Assembly (NCBI RefSeq): GCF_001723175.1
Contig: NC_064652.1
Location: forward strand, 744,001 to 808,000
From: Penicillium oxalicum
Lineage: Eukaryota; Ascomycota; Eurotiomycetes; Eurotiales; Aspergillaceae
Direction: 5' to 3'
DNA length: 64,000 bases
The notes under the pieces: model-generated
Database searches by the model: none
The model's input: only the letters and a program-made list of their open reading frames with translations
What the model was told of the DNA's origin: nothing
Shown: in pieces, positions 37,413 through 49,334 of the stretch
Numbering within the stretch: position 1 is the stretch's first letter
How the letters are laid out: the number at the start of each line of letters is the position of its first letter
Program-made: the position numbers and the translations under genes

Positions 37413-38548
37413 ATGGACCCTTCTCAGGTCCAAATCCCTCCCATGAAAGACCTCACCGTCGACAACATCACCGAAAATGTCATCACCATCAACTCTCTCT
37501 GCGAAGATGAACGTATGAAATACGTCCTAGAGCGCCTCGTCACGCATCTGCATGACTTTGCGCGCGAAACTCGCCTGAGCAGCACCGAATGGATGACTGG
37601 CCTTCAATTCCTCACCGAAGTCGGCCAGATCTGCACCCCGGTCCGACAGGAATTCATTCTCCTCTCCGATATCCTCGGCCTCTCGATCCTGGTCGATTCC
37701 ATCGACCATCCCAAGCCGCCCGGGTCCACTGAAGGGACCGTTCTGGGCCCGTTTCACACCCACGACGCAGAGGAACTGCCCAACGGAGATGCCATCTCGC
37801 ATGATCCCAAGGGGGAACCGTTACTGGTGGTGTGCACACTACGAGATACCGAGGGCCGACCGATCGAGGGGGCCAAGATTGATATCTGGGAGACGGACTC
37901 GACGGGCCATTATGATGTGCAGTATGCGGGCAGAGAGACTCCCGATGGGCGATGTGTGATGCGTTCGGATGCAGAGGGCATCTTTTGGTTCAAGGCAATT
38001 ACGCCGGTGCCGTATCCGATTCCGCATGATGGGCCTGTGGGGAAGTTGCTGAAGAAGTTGCATCGTCATCCGTATAGACCCAGTCATATGCATTTCATGT
38101 TTGAGAAGGAAGGTTATGATCATTTGATAACGTGAGTGGTGTATATCACACCGTCCCTTCCTCTTCCTTTGGACCAATCCCCGATGCGCCAAAAAAAAGA
38201 AAAAAGAAAAAAAAAACGAAAAGAAAGGATTCCCCTCGCCCAAGACTCCAACACGACTAACCCCAACCTCCCCACAGAGCCCTCTACCTCCGCAATGACC
38301 CTTACGAAACATCCGACGCAGTCTTTGGCGTGAAAGATTCCTTAGTCGTGGACTTGGCCAAGGTCAGTCCCGAGATGGCAGCGAAATACAATGTCCCAGA
38401 GGGACAAGCCCTCCTCACATACGACTTTGTCTTGGTCTCGGACGAAGAAACCCGGGAATTGCGTGCAACGAACTCGAAAATTGCCCTGGATAAGCTGGGC
38501 CGAAAGGTCAAGATTGTCAATGGGTTGCCTGTGCCGGATCTGGATTGA
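37413..38548 (+). CDS. Intradiol ring-cleavage dioxygenase (catechol/hydroxyquinol 1,2-dioxygenase family)
   Basis: Non-haem Fe(III) enzyme that opens catechol or hydroxyquinol between the two hydroxyls, feeding the 3-oxoadipate route of aromatic breakdown. Exons 37413-38131 and 38278-38548 give 329 aa. The N-terminal linker domain (FARETRLSSTEWMTGLQFL) is present. The likely iron ligands can be seen: Tyr in DSTGHYDVQY, Tyr in TPVPYPIPHDG, and two His in YRPSHMHFM. LGPFHTHDA and VVCTLRDTEGRPIEGAKIDIWETD are family blocks. The intron interrupts HLIT|ALYLRNDPYETSDAVFGVKD. It is cytosolic (no signal peptide). The 1,2,4-trihydroxybenzene substrate is plausible for a fungal enzyme of this type but is an inference. 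No other aromatic-pathway gene is adjacent. Confidence 0.9.
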
Positions 38549-39429
38549 TATCAAGTGGGCAAACTATGGGTTGACTATCTTCCACCTCCCCCCCTTCCCC
38601 CGTTAAGTAAAGACCTGAGGGATAGAAATTCTCTTTTTCAATGGATATAGTATGGAACTCAAAGGGTTACAGGAGCAATGGGATACACTGGGCCTTGGGG
38701 AAATCACTCAAAAGATGGGCCCCGGCTGATGTGATAAGGTTGGCGACATGAACTATACTGAATCTATTTCTTTCGTTGTGCATTTAAGATCCTTGGATCG
38801 AAATCGAGTGTAGTGGACAGAATGTTCTCAGGCGAGGAATCTAAGTGGGATTTGAACGGTGCGTCAATTACTGCGTAGAGGACATGTTGGCGGTACTGCC
38901 TAGGGTTGTGATTCACGGCCAAGCGTCAGGGCATGATCTGAGGTGCTGAGGAGATCCAGTAAGTTTGAAAATGTCCAGATAGAGAATGAAGTTACGGTGA
39001 GACGAGGCAGTTACAAACACCACTCTCCACCTCCATTTGGTCTGTTTCGAAATTTTTCAATTCATCGTCTGTCAAAAAAGAAGTTTGTATTTCCATTTCA
39101 AGTGTGCTCGCTGGTCTTCTCCCCAGTACAGGCACGGCAGAGAAAGGTCAAAAAAGCAATGGTCCAAGTGCAGCAGAATCGCTCTCCATGCGGTACTCAA
39201 TTAAAAATAAAAAAAGCCGGGCAGTGTCTCTTCTCGTGTCCTGTGTGACCTCGTAAATTCACAAAAAGGGGGCGGACACGCGCCTCTCCTTCCTTAAACC
39301 ATCAGTAATAAGCACAATGAAAAGGCCAAAGACCAGACCCACAAGTTGCACACCACCACCCAAGAGGCATTCTCAACTCGATGGAATAAGCAATTCGAGC
39401 AAAGCCGGCTCGTGTCATGAGCAGTGACC
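38549..39429. other. Convergent 3' region, no gene seen
   Basis: 881 bp between the stop codons of the dioxygenase and PAN3. Only short open frames without recognisable content. Confidence 0.5.
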
Positions 39430-42189
39430 CTAGTGAGCTCTTCTGGTTGGCTTCATCAAAGCTTGGAAGGAGGACTCCAGGGCCTTTTTAACTTCCTTGT
39501 AGCTGACGATGAAGCAGCTCTGTTCATCCCGGCTGATGAGGGTGATCTTCTCGTCCGACCCGGCGTCGAGCTTATTGAGACACGACAGGACATGGCCCAA
39601 ATCAACAACAGCATCTCCAGAGTTGTCCACCTGGTGAAACACGTAGTCTCGGAAGATCTTCAAGAAGTAACGCTCACCCGTCTCGGCCCATTGTCGGTCG
39701 TGTTCATATTCCGGACGCTCATTGATAAAATTCAACTTGGTCATGAGACGCACCAAGCGGCCATTCTCCAATTCACGGCTCAGGTCCGACGTGAGCTGGT
39801 CATCCAAATGAAGCGCCGAGTCAAAGGTGGACATCAATTGGGAGGATATCCCGGTGATGAACACGTCGATGGTCCGATCCTGGTCCTTCTGCAGTCCATT
39901 CAACAGCCAAAACACAGAGTTCTTCAATTGAGGGCTGTATGCTCGAGTAAAATGCTCCATCGCCTTTGTTGGGTTGTGCATCACATTAGGTGAGTTGGCA
40001 CCCAACGTGACCATTAGCTGGCCAAAGTTGACGAGATCTTGTCTTTGAAGATCTGCCACTGTTCGCTGGGAATCAAATTGCACCACATCGAGGATAGCGC
40101 AGCCATTTAAGCGGATCCTATTCTTTCCCGTCAATAACACCTTGCTAGCTTCCAGAACGCGAGCCGCAAGGCTGTTCGAGTGGAGAGTCTTGAGTGCATT
40201 GGCTATTTGCGTCATATAACCCCACAGTATTTGCTCGGGAATATGGGTGTTATTCTGGCGACCTTGAAAGCGGTTGCCAGCACCCAAATGTTGCTCTGCG
40301 AGCGTCTTGGACAGAGGGTGGTAATCCGTCACAAAGATCAGAGAACTGTCCTGGAAGCTGCGACTGGTGAAGGCATCGTGAATAGTGACGATACTGCCAC
40401 TACAGACACGCTTCCACGCTTGGACAGACCGAATCGCTTTCTCGTTGGTCAAGCGGAAGCCTAGGCATAAGTGAGAGGTGTCAGTTTATTTGAAGGGGGA
40501 ATGCCGCCCGTTCGCGCAGAGATCGACGTACCTTCAAGTCTTCGCAGAGCGTAGAAGTTGCCGTCTTTGCTGGACTGGGCTTTGTATACCCAGCTGGGGT
40601 ATCCAAAGGTCGCGGCATTCTTTTGATGGCTTAGATCCAGCGGCACGAGAGAGTGAAAATAGTCAACCTGAGCAGGAAGCGTCGTATCTGCGGATAATTC
40701 ATTAGAAGCGTATTTGATGCCCTCGCATTGAAGAAAAGATCATACTCGGGAGTGTTTGCAGAGTAGCTGCGGACTTCTTTTGCAGTTCTTCACGGAAATC
40801 GTTGGCGAGGAAAAGATCATGGACGTTGCGCTGGTAGGCCAAGGTGTTCTGGTTATGAGGACCGATAGGAGCATAAAGGTGGTATTGGACCTGGGTCATG
40901 TCAGAGACTCGAACTTGCCGAAACATACTTGGAGTCACCTACTGGCTGCTGGAACCCTCCCCCGTTTGCGAAGAAGGCACCGCCTGTGAGTGCACCAGTG
41001 GGGTCGTGGGTGTAAGGGTTGGTCGAGACTGAGCCGACACCTCCGGTGGCGGATAGAGGAGTCGAGGTCGTCACGAATGGATCGAAGGACGCCGAGGTAT
41101 GAATACCATTTCCATTCCCCTGAAGGGCACTCTGCATACTTGAGTCAGCTGGGTCCGGGTCGATTCTCGGGTTTCTATCTGGACTTTGATGGCACTGAGG
41201 TGAAGAGTCACCCTCTCCGTGCAAAGCCTTCAATCCCCTAGCCAAACGCTTGAAGAGAGGTTCAGGCATCATGTGTGGTAAGGGACCTTGACATAGTACG
41301 GGGCCGTGGGGAGGAAAGAGAACGACCCGATGCCCAGGTCGTGGATTTCTTCTCTTCCGAGCCGGCAGGTGCAATCGGAAGGGACTTACCACATGAGCCC
41401 CGTCAAATCCTTGAGGAACAAACTCTTGGACATCAGCTACCGTCCAGTCGGCACTCCCCAATTCTGTTCGTCCCGTCGGAGTACTCGTATTGGACCCTTG
41501 ATTGCAAATCAGTCGCGTGCCATCAAATGTGCTCATGAAAAAATGAATCCGTACGCGATGCCACCGAGACACGAGGCTGAAATGGTGCTGCACTAGCAGC
41601 CTTCGGAGAAATAGTGGTTGACTTTTTGGGTACAGGAGTTCCATTGCTGGACAGGATGGATGGAGTGAAGCTTGGTGAGTCCACGTTGAATCGTTTCTTG
41701 CTGTTGAGCGGAATGACTTTGTTAGATCCACAGACACCAGAAAAGGCTCATTTTTTAAACCGAAGTCGCGTCAGACTTACTTGTCTGCTTGGTTTGCAGT
41801 ATTCACTTTCAGAGGGTCATGGTTGAATGCGCAACCTACGGTGGAAGTATCCGAGTCAGATGCCTAACGGTCCTGATGACGAGTTGATGAAGACCATGAT
41901 CACTTTGCTGTACCTTTGTCTTCATACCGACAACGTCCGTATATGGTTACATTGCGGCATAATGTGTCTTTCGCATTCTCTGCTAATGAGACGCTTGATG
42001 TCAGTTTCCACTTCAATCACGAGCCTCCACATGATACCCGGGGAGGGATGATCGACTGTCTTTTCTCGTTTCCCTGTGAGAACGAAAGAGTGCTCGGATG
42101 ACCAAAAGGAACTCACCCCGAGTCTTCATCTTTGGCGATCCCGTCGTACGACGGGTATCGTCTAGGGGTGGTTTGCTGGATGAGGCCAT
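39430..42189 (-). CDS. PAN3: PAN2-PAN3 deadenylase subunit PAN3
   Basis: Pseudokinase regulatory subunit of the poly(A) nuclease that starts mRNA deadenylation. Nine exons: 42189-42117, 41979-41914, 41835-41781, 41700-41555, 41496-41390, 41131-40943, 40890-40746, 40687-40532 and 40460-39430; total 655 aa with every phase closing. An N-terminal CCCH zinc finger uses Cys32, Cys41, Cys48 and His52. A PAM2 motif, FNVDSPSFTP (69-78), would bind the poly(A)-binding protein. A linker contains DWTVADVQEFVPQGF. The pseudokinase part includes FGYPSWVYKAQSSKDGNFY and IFVTDYHPLSKTL, with no active HRD/DFG pair. The C-terminal domain ends with GHVLSCLNKLDAG and VSYKEVKKALESSFQAL. Intron 5 (41132-41389) is 258 nt, open and in frame if retained. 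Intron 6 uses the donor GTAGGT. Confidence 0.95.
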
Positions 42190-43760
42190 CGGTGAGATGG
42201 CTGGATACCAAAGAGGAGTGATGAAAGATCAGCGTGGTGCAGTCTCCATCGATCCGGAGTTGATTTTTAAGCGGTAGCGATTTCAAGGCCAAAGTCGCAT
42301 TCCCTACTTGTACGAGTGACCGCCTCGCTGGCCGTGTCCGCGCACGAACGCGTCGTCGGAGCGTCGGAGGCGGAAGGATAGTGGGTAGGTCAATTGGGAG
42401 GTAGATTTCACGGTCGGTCCGGAGGGGGGTACCTTCAATCCCGATGCTCAAATTTCATAGATTTCATGAGATGTTTCTTTTCAGCTCCGGCCTTTGACCC
42501 TCTAAATGCGATCACGATAGATCACAGCCCTTAGCAAAGGAACCGGCGCGGGGCGAGTTGACCTCGATGGGAGATGAGTGCACAGACCAGGCGGTCAGTC
42601 CGCTGTCGCGCCGGGCGGCGGACTTGACCTGGGGACCGTGACTTGATCCCAATGTGGTTTAGTGCCATCAATGCGGTTCCGGAGTCAGGCTCGGTCAATC
42701 ATCTCCGAACTTTTGTAGTCAAGTGTACTGTCAACGTGCGAAGTGTACCTCAAGTAGTACTATCAACTAGGGCTTTGCCAGTGACATCCGATGATAGAAA
42801 CCCCCCCTACAGTCTGGGCCATCAATGTTTACATTTTTTTTTCTTCTAAATTATGGAATTTAATTTCGACATACCGACTCGGAGTGGGCTTCCATTCAAA
42901 AATATATTTTGCAATGCGGATCGGCAACCGCGAGGCGTTTGGTTCATCTGATATCCATATGGTTCCATCACTCCAGATTTTCTTGGGACAGATCCATATC
43001 GGTGGTGGTACAGGGGACTTTTGACCTACTACATGTCAATTCGAGTGCAGAGACAGGCCACAAATCAAAATTGGATTACTTTCTAGTGTACGGCAATTAC
43101 CCATGAGCCAAAACCGCGACTCACCTATCAATCCTAAGTAATGGTATTTCCTTAGCCAGTAAGGTTGAGGTGGGCACCTACTGGGTGCTTAGGTATGAGA
43201 TGCTGCCCGCATCCATGAACGGCTGGGGTCTTACCTAGATCGGTTGCGTGAGCTTATTGACACCCGTACCTACCTAGGTACCTGATCTAATTATTCGGGA
43301 GTAATTTTTATCCTGTGCGGAAGGAGAAGTCCATCTATTCCCTGGAAAATCTTACAAAGGGACTCGTTGAGTGGAATGAAGATCAATTCGAGCATCCTGT
43401 CCACGAGCTGGTCAAAAATAACCTAATGATCTTGCACTTAGGCACTCTGGAGTCAAGACTCCAAATATATTGATTGAGACACATCCATTGGGCATATGAG
43501 AATCACAAAAATTCTCGTGTCTAGTAGATTCATTGACTCTTGTTGGCTCGAGCTCAATTGCAACCCAATAGTCACTCAACGAAAATGCTCGACCTGACCA
43601 CACACAGTCCAGCAGCACGTGCTCTCCGTTAAAGGTATGACGCATGGCCCAAGGACAGAAAGCGGTGTGGAAAGCGGCGAAGGTGCCCACCCTTATGGCC
43701 ATCGTATGTGCGAGATAAGCAGAGTCCAGACACCCCAGTTCCAGCGTTCGATCAGAAACA
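42190..43760. other. Divergent intergenic region between PAN3 and the UBX gene
   Basis: 1.57 kb, AT-rich in the middle. It contains overlapping inverted ACCTAGGTA/GGTACC sequences around 43261-43283. No gene or RNA recognised. Confidence 0.5.
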
Positions 43761-45395
43761 ATGTCTGCGGCAGAGGTTGATCTCGACCAACTCTCTGACA
43801 GTGAGAGATTGGCTCTAGATCAGTATTCAGGGGTAACAGGACAGGACCCTGCAGAGGCTATACCGTTGCTGCGTCGGTCACAATGGAATGTTCAGGTCGG
43901 TGATCACCACCTCCGCAGCTGGTGCGAGCTAACACGTACCCCACAAGTATAGATTGCTATCTCCAAGTTCTTTGATGGGGAAGGTCCTGATCCACTGGAA
44001 GAAGCTCGAGCTGCTCTCTCTGAACCTGCACAGCCCTTTCAGCCACGACCAGGAGTCAATCTGATGCATGAAGACATTCTGCAACAAGTTCGACCATCCC
44101 GTCACAGCTCCGAGCCTGCCCCACGGATTGATACGCAGCCCGAGAATCAGCCTGCCCACCGACCCCCTCTTATTCTTGCCATCATCTTCACCCCGTTCAA
44201 CCTTATCTACCGACTTCTCCTCAGCTCCTTCCGACTCTTTGGGACACTCTTTCCCTTCCTTCCACGGCTTTTACACGCAACCGCGAGCCCGGCGCTTCAA
44301 GGGACTCGACAAAACACAACCGGGCGTCGACCGCTGGCGCCCAAGGATACAGCTGCGCGATTCATTCGAGAATTCGAAGAGGAATACGGTGCAAATCCTC
44401 TTCCTTTCCTTGAGAATGGGTACAACATGGCCTTGGAGCGAGCTCATCGCGAACTCAAGTTTTTGTTGGTGGTTTTATTGTCTCCCGAGCACGACGACAC
44501 ACATACCTGGGTCAGAGAGACCCTCCTGTCACCCGAGGTGGTTGAAGTCATCAATCCTTCGGGTAGCGATGGAGAAGTTGTCGTCTGGGGCGGCAATGTT
44601 CGTGATTCGGAAGCTTACCAAGTTGCCAACTCGTTGCGGGTGACCAAATTTCCCTTTGCGGCCGTCATCTGTCACACTCCCAATGTTTCTTCCACCGCCA
44701 TGTCTGTCGTCGCTCGTATTGGCGGACCTCTGTCCGCGTCGGAGTTTAAGCAACGACTGACTACTGCTTTGGACTCCAACCGGGCGCCACTATCACAGAT
44801 TCGTCAGGAACGAAGCCAACAGCAGGCCTCCCGGAACCTTCGTGAAGAGCAAGACTCTGCGTATGAGCGATCCTTAGCAATTGATCGCGAACGCGCTCGT
44901 CTTCGCCGAGAGGCGGAGGCAGCTCAACAGCGAGAAGAGCAGGCTGCTGCAGAGCGTGAGGCTGCAGAGCAGAAGCACCAGCGGGATTTGGCTCAATGGA
45001 AGCTATGGCGAGTACAACAGCTAGGCGCAGAACCGGAAGCGGATGAGAAGGATACAGTGCGGGTTAGCGTGCGATTGCCCTCAGGCGATCGCATTATGCG
45101 CCGTTTTGCACCCGATGCAGATATAGAAGAGCTATATGCAGTAGTCGAGTGCTACGAAACTTTACAGGACGAATCTCGGCCCACCGACGTGGAAAAGCCC
45201 GATGGCTACGAGCATCAGTACGGGTTCCGCTTGGTGTCCCCAATGCCGCGCGCAGTCCATGCCCTCGAGGGCGGTGGCACGTTACGCGAAAAGATTGGAC
45301 GGGGTGGCAATCTACTCGTCGAACCCATTGAAGAAGACGAAGAAGAAGAAGAAGATGATGATGATGAAGGAATGGCTGAAAATAACTCGACATGA
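43761..45395 (+). CDS. UBX-domain ER membrane protein, UBX2/FAF2 (UBXD8) type
   Basis: Likely Cdc48/p97 adaptor for ER-associated degradation. Exons 43761-43895 and 43953-45395 give 525 aa. Domain order: UBA-like helices (residues about 8-45, LALDQYSGVTGQDPAEAIPL); a hydrophobic hairpin at about 116-148 (LAIIFTPFNLIYRLLLSSF) that inserts in the ER or lipid-droplet surface; a UAS thioredoxin-like domain (LVVLLSPEHDDTHTWVRETL); a long charged coiled coil rich in Arg/Glu/Ala/Gln; then a C-terminal UBX domain (VRVSVRLPSGDRIMRRF, YGFRLVSPMPRAV). The chain ends in an acidic run of Glu/Asp. The intron donor is GTCGGT, which is weak; the join VQ|IAISKFFDG is supported by family sense. Confidence 0.88.
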
Positions 45396-48300
45396 GCCGA
45401 GATTTTCTCGAATAATATTGGATATCGGTTCGTCCTGCTGGACCATTGTACTTTTACCCACGAAAGAGCTTATTCATACGTTGTTTTTTTCGAAAACTTC
45501 TTTTTGATGTAGGAACTCTGTAGCCTTTATGGATTGTCTTCTCTTCGGTGTCTCTAGCACCACAGGTTCCCCAGCTTTGGCTTCTTACGACTGAAATGTC
45601 TTTCATGAGAATTTGCTGGATCTGGTGGAACCGCCTTGAGACCATCTTCTATCCACGCTGAAGCTCACACCGACATCCACGGTGGTTCATTTTGGTCCTT
45701 CCGTTTCAAAACCAGATGAGTCGAATATGAACTGATGATCTGCTCTCTGCCATAAGTAACAAGAAAGGACTGAGCAAGAAAATCATCGTCCAATGAAAAG
45801 TCCATTGTACTCTGACAGGGCCAGAATGAAATTCTGAAACCAGGACTTCGTTCTTTGTGCGCTCTACTAGGGTTGCTTCGATTCCCTATGTGTCAATATG
45901 ACAGAGACTATATGATACTCGGTGAGACGCTGCTGCGGACAAGGCAGCCGAGTCGTGCCCGACTCTTCTTATATGAACAAGCGTGGCCTATCGCAATTTC
46001 GTTATGAAGTTCCGCCGCTATAAGAAGAGCAGATTCCATCTGGAAGAAAGTTCTCATTGAAAGCCAAGCTCCCTCTTTTCTGCCAATTTAAGGAAATATC
46101 GACTTGCCAAGCCATGACGAGGGCGTCACTGTTTGGCAATTACAAAGCTGCCAGCAATTCATCTTCCGGCCTTGTTCATGGAGAACTCAGAAAATCGGAA
46201 GCATGAGAAGATGTAGCCGAGCCTGCACCCAAGCGCATGATCCAGAAATATCTTTGATAGGGTGTAATGCCAAAGACTTTGATCTGCTGTGTCACATTTC
46301 CCTCAAAGGTGTCACTCATCACCTTTAATTTCGGATGAGAAGATGCCACAATTCAAGACCTAAGCGAATCAACTCCCAAGTAGATGTTAGTGTGACAGAT
46401 TTTGGTAGGAGAAACATGAGCACACCACTTATTGTTGAAAGTTAGGTGCTCTCTGCCCATAGATCGTTTCTATTGCCCATGGCGTGGGGGTTGATGTCAG
46501 AAAGAGGCGCGCAGAGATATCGTCGTCATAGATGGTCTTCATGGAGGCAACTCATCTGCGACATGCGAAAGACTAGGAGATGTAACCCGAAGGGTTTAGG
46601 CAGCACAGGCAAAGGTACTATTTGTGCTCTATGACTCGGCAGAACACGCGTCAGACGGATTAGGCTCACTCTTGGCCCGAGTACAATCAACAAATTGGGT
46701 ACATGTAGCAGGCAGACATGGAACTACCGAATGATTTCACGGAAATGCATTTGAGTGACAGGGTTGCTGGAGCCAGGACCAGAGGTCGCCCAGAACCAGG
46801 TCCCTTGCGTCAATCGGCTCCTGAGCGACTGACCCGATCCGTATAGACAGTAGTGAACAAAACATTCCGGGATCCGAGATCATGATCTGTCTTTCGCCTA
46901 ACTTTGAGCAAACTCTAAGTACTGTGGCGGCAGTTCAGAGCCTTTTGCACCATCGATGTCATCTGGGGGATTTCAGGCCGTCGAATGCCTCTATTGGATG
47001 GAGCAGTGATCGATGCAATTCAGAAAGCCAAAATTGAATCTCACAACTCGTCAACATACACGGGGAGTCGCGGCTGGAATTGTTTTCTATGCACTGCGAA
47101 GCCACTGACATATTGAGAACAGGCCCATAAGCTTTTGCTCTATCAAGACTTCTCGAACCCCTGGATCAGATTGGCGGGCTCGTTTCTAGGAGGATTTGTA
47201 CGTCGTTGTATGGTTCCGTCAATTCTATGAGTGTCACGTCACATTGAAGATCTAGAGGTGTGGAGCGATTAAAGGTGCTAGTGATGATCCCTGTATCTGA
47301 AGCGTTCATGTGTCCTGTGAGCACTGAGCACTGATTCTCATAATTTCAATCAGCCTGCAACGATGCTAGCCTTACGTGATTTTTTGGCTATAGGAGATTC
47401 AAGCAAGTGCTTAATTACGTAGTTGACATGCTCGTACCTTGGGTACACGCTGTGCTTAAAGTGCGGTCGTGTGCTCCGGCACTTTAAAAGAGGTGGTCCC
47501 GAGCCATCAGGCTCCCCAAAAATGGGCGGATCGATGAGGCTGAGTCAGATTCCTCTCGGATGCTGGAACATCCGGGATCCGGGACCGGCGGGGAACGAGG
47601 TACATAGGGTTAGGCAGATACCTCCAACTTCCCTGCCCGTGCGCTAGGACCTGAGGTACCTTCTGTGACAGGACGGGTCCCGGGAAATTTTGGGCCTCTC
47701 TCAGCCCCGAAGACTGGGCCCGATCTTACCGTATGGGCACGGGCCAGTTCCATCAATGGAGATTACCTATCCAGAAGTTCCGCTCCGGGACCCCCCTTTA
47801 TGCTCTGCCGCGGAAGTTTGAGCTTCCAGAACTACACCAGGCCCACAACAGATGCTGACTGACTCGACTGTTTTCGTAAGGGGCTCTCTCCCCGCCTGAA
47901 GTGGCCTCTCTTTACTTCACATTGATCAGCGGAATCCCCAGAGACACATATTTCCTCATGAGAATGGAACTCTTTCGTACGATCGGGTCAAGCGGGAGAG
48001 ATAAGACCTTGATTCATGAGAGTCCTGATAATTATTCTTTCCATTTTACTATAGTTCTCATCTAGATGGTTTCTCAAGACCCATATTAAAGTGCCGACGA
48101 TTAGATCTTGTGCCCAACCGTGATTGGTGCAGATGACTTAGACCGTCACATCCCGCCAGCCGCCACTTTGTGTCAGAAGCCTAGGCCCCTTGCATAAGAT
48201 CTGGGAATCTAGAAATTCATAATAACAGCATTTAGCTGTGGCCTACAGCAGAATGCAGCACAACCATAGGTCGGCGTCTATAGTTGCGGTATGTATGCCA

Positions 48301-49334
48301 CATGTTCACTGCCTGTGCGAATCGGGAAATACCCCACTACTCCTACTGCTACTGATGTGTGCGGTACCATGAACACAATCCTTAGTTGATCTTGCACAAA
48401 TGCGCAATATCTACTCCAGAGTCAACCCAGGATGCATGATTCCAGTCTATGCTTCTTTGATTCCTCAGTAAAGAGAGACAAATGTCACTGGACCAATTAA
48501 TCCTGCTTAGTGCGACTGTGTGTGTGAGAGAGGAGACAGCAGGTCACTCCCGGTGCTCGCTAGTCATGGGCTTGGCATAGGTTATCGCCATGGTCTAGTT
48601 AGATTTGCACTCAATTGACCAATCCAGAAATTGCAAACTTGACATTCAATGAATCCCTATCGTGTCATTGCCTACCGAAAACAAACTGTGTCTTGAGTTG
48701 CATAATATTCTTTTGCGGAACCTCAGCCACTGTAGGTCCGGACAAAATGTACGGTTATCGAAACGACGCTATTCCGAAAGTCTATATTGCAGGTTTAAGC
48801 CACGTGATTTATGTATCCACATGGCAATGCACGATGTACAAGTGCACATGGCTGACGGGTTACCTCCGCCCGGGGGTTTATCGCCGCTCGGATCGTCTAT
48901 CTTCCACCTTCGGAGACCCAGGCTTGGTTGCTCCCGGTCCCGAATTGAGGCCAGTCGTTCTTTCTGCTCCAAGGATTTTCCTTTTCTCCAGTTTTTTTTT
49001 TAAAACTCGTCTCCTATTGTTTGTCAGACCAATCCATTCTTTAATAATCTCACTCCGTCTGACCATCTTTCTCCTTTTCTTAAAACCTTCGCCAATCTCT
49101 CCATCTCGTTTCAATCTTCTATCTCTGATCTCATCACTTTTTCCTCACTTGAACCCCCCTCCACTCATTAACACCCAGTCGCGTCCCCACGCCACACAAC
49201 CCCATCATTGGATGGTGGTTCTCTCACTCAGCTCCGCCGAGGACAACAATCCCATTGGACCGAAGTTGTTCTTTATTACTTCAATAGGTCAAATTTCTTT
49301 TTCCTTTTTGTCTCTCAATCAATAGAGAGCCATT
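45396..49334. other. 3.9 kb gene-free region upstream of the ABC transporter
   Basis: The largest gap before the repeat zone. Scattered stop codons occur in all frames and no open frame resembles a protein family. A GC-richer block at about 47430-47830 contains repeated CCGGGATCC/GGGACC-type words and CCGCGGA at 47808-47814, which resembles the pleiotropic drug response element. CACGTG occurs near 48800. The last 350 bp before the ATG is a T/C-rich leader. Confidence 0.5.
47808..47814. promoter_or_regulatory. PDRE-like CCGCGGA element
   Basis: CCGCGGA matches seven of eight bases of the yeast drug-response element TCCGCGGA. It lies about 1.5 kb upstream of a PDR-type ABC gene, which is far for a promoter site. 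Filamentous fungi use different regulators (AtrR-type), so the role is uncertain. Confidence 0.25.

Noticed and set aside
37413..38548. Aromatic-degradation gene cluster around the dioxygenase
   Set aside because: Neighbours are a Zn2Cys6 protein of unknown role and PAN3; no hydroxylase, maleylacetate reductase or transporter adjoins it.
48615..49325. Open frame of 236 codons just before the ABC transporter ATG (+)
   Set aside because: It lies in the T/C-rich promoter and leader, its translation is low-complexity Ser/Leu/Phe/Pro text from pyrimidine bias, and it shows no family motif.
45396..49334. Hidden secondary-metabolite or transposase gene in the 3.9 kb spacer
   Set aside because: All frames are broken by stops at short intervals and no domain text is visible on either strand.
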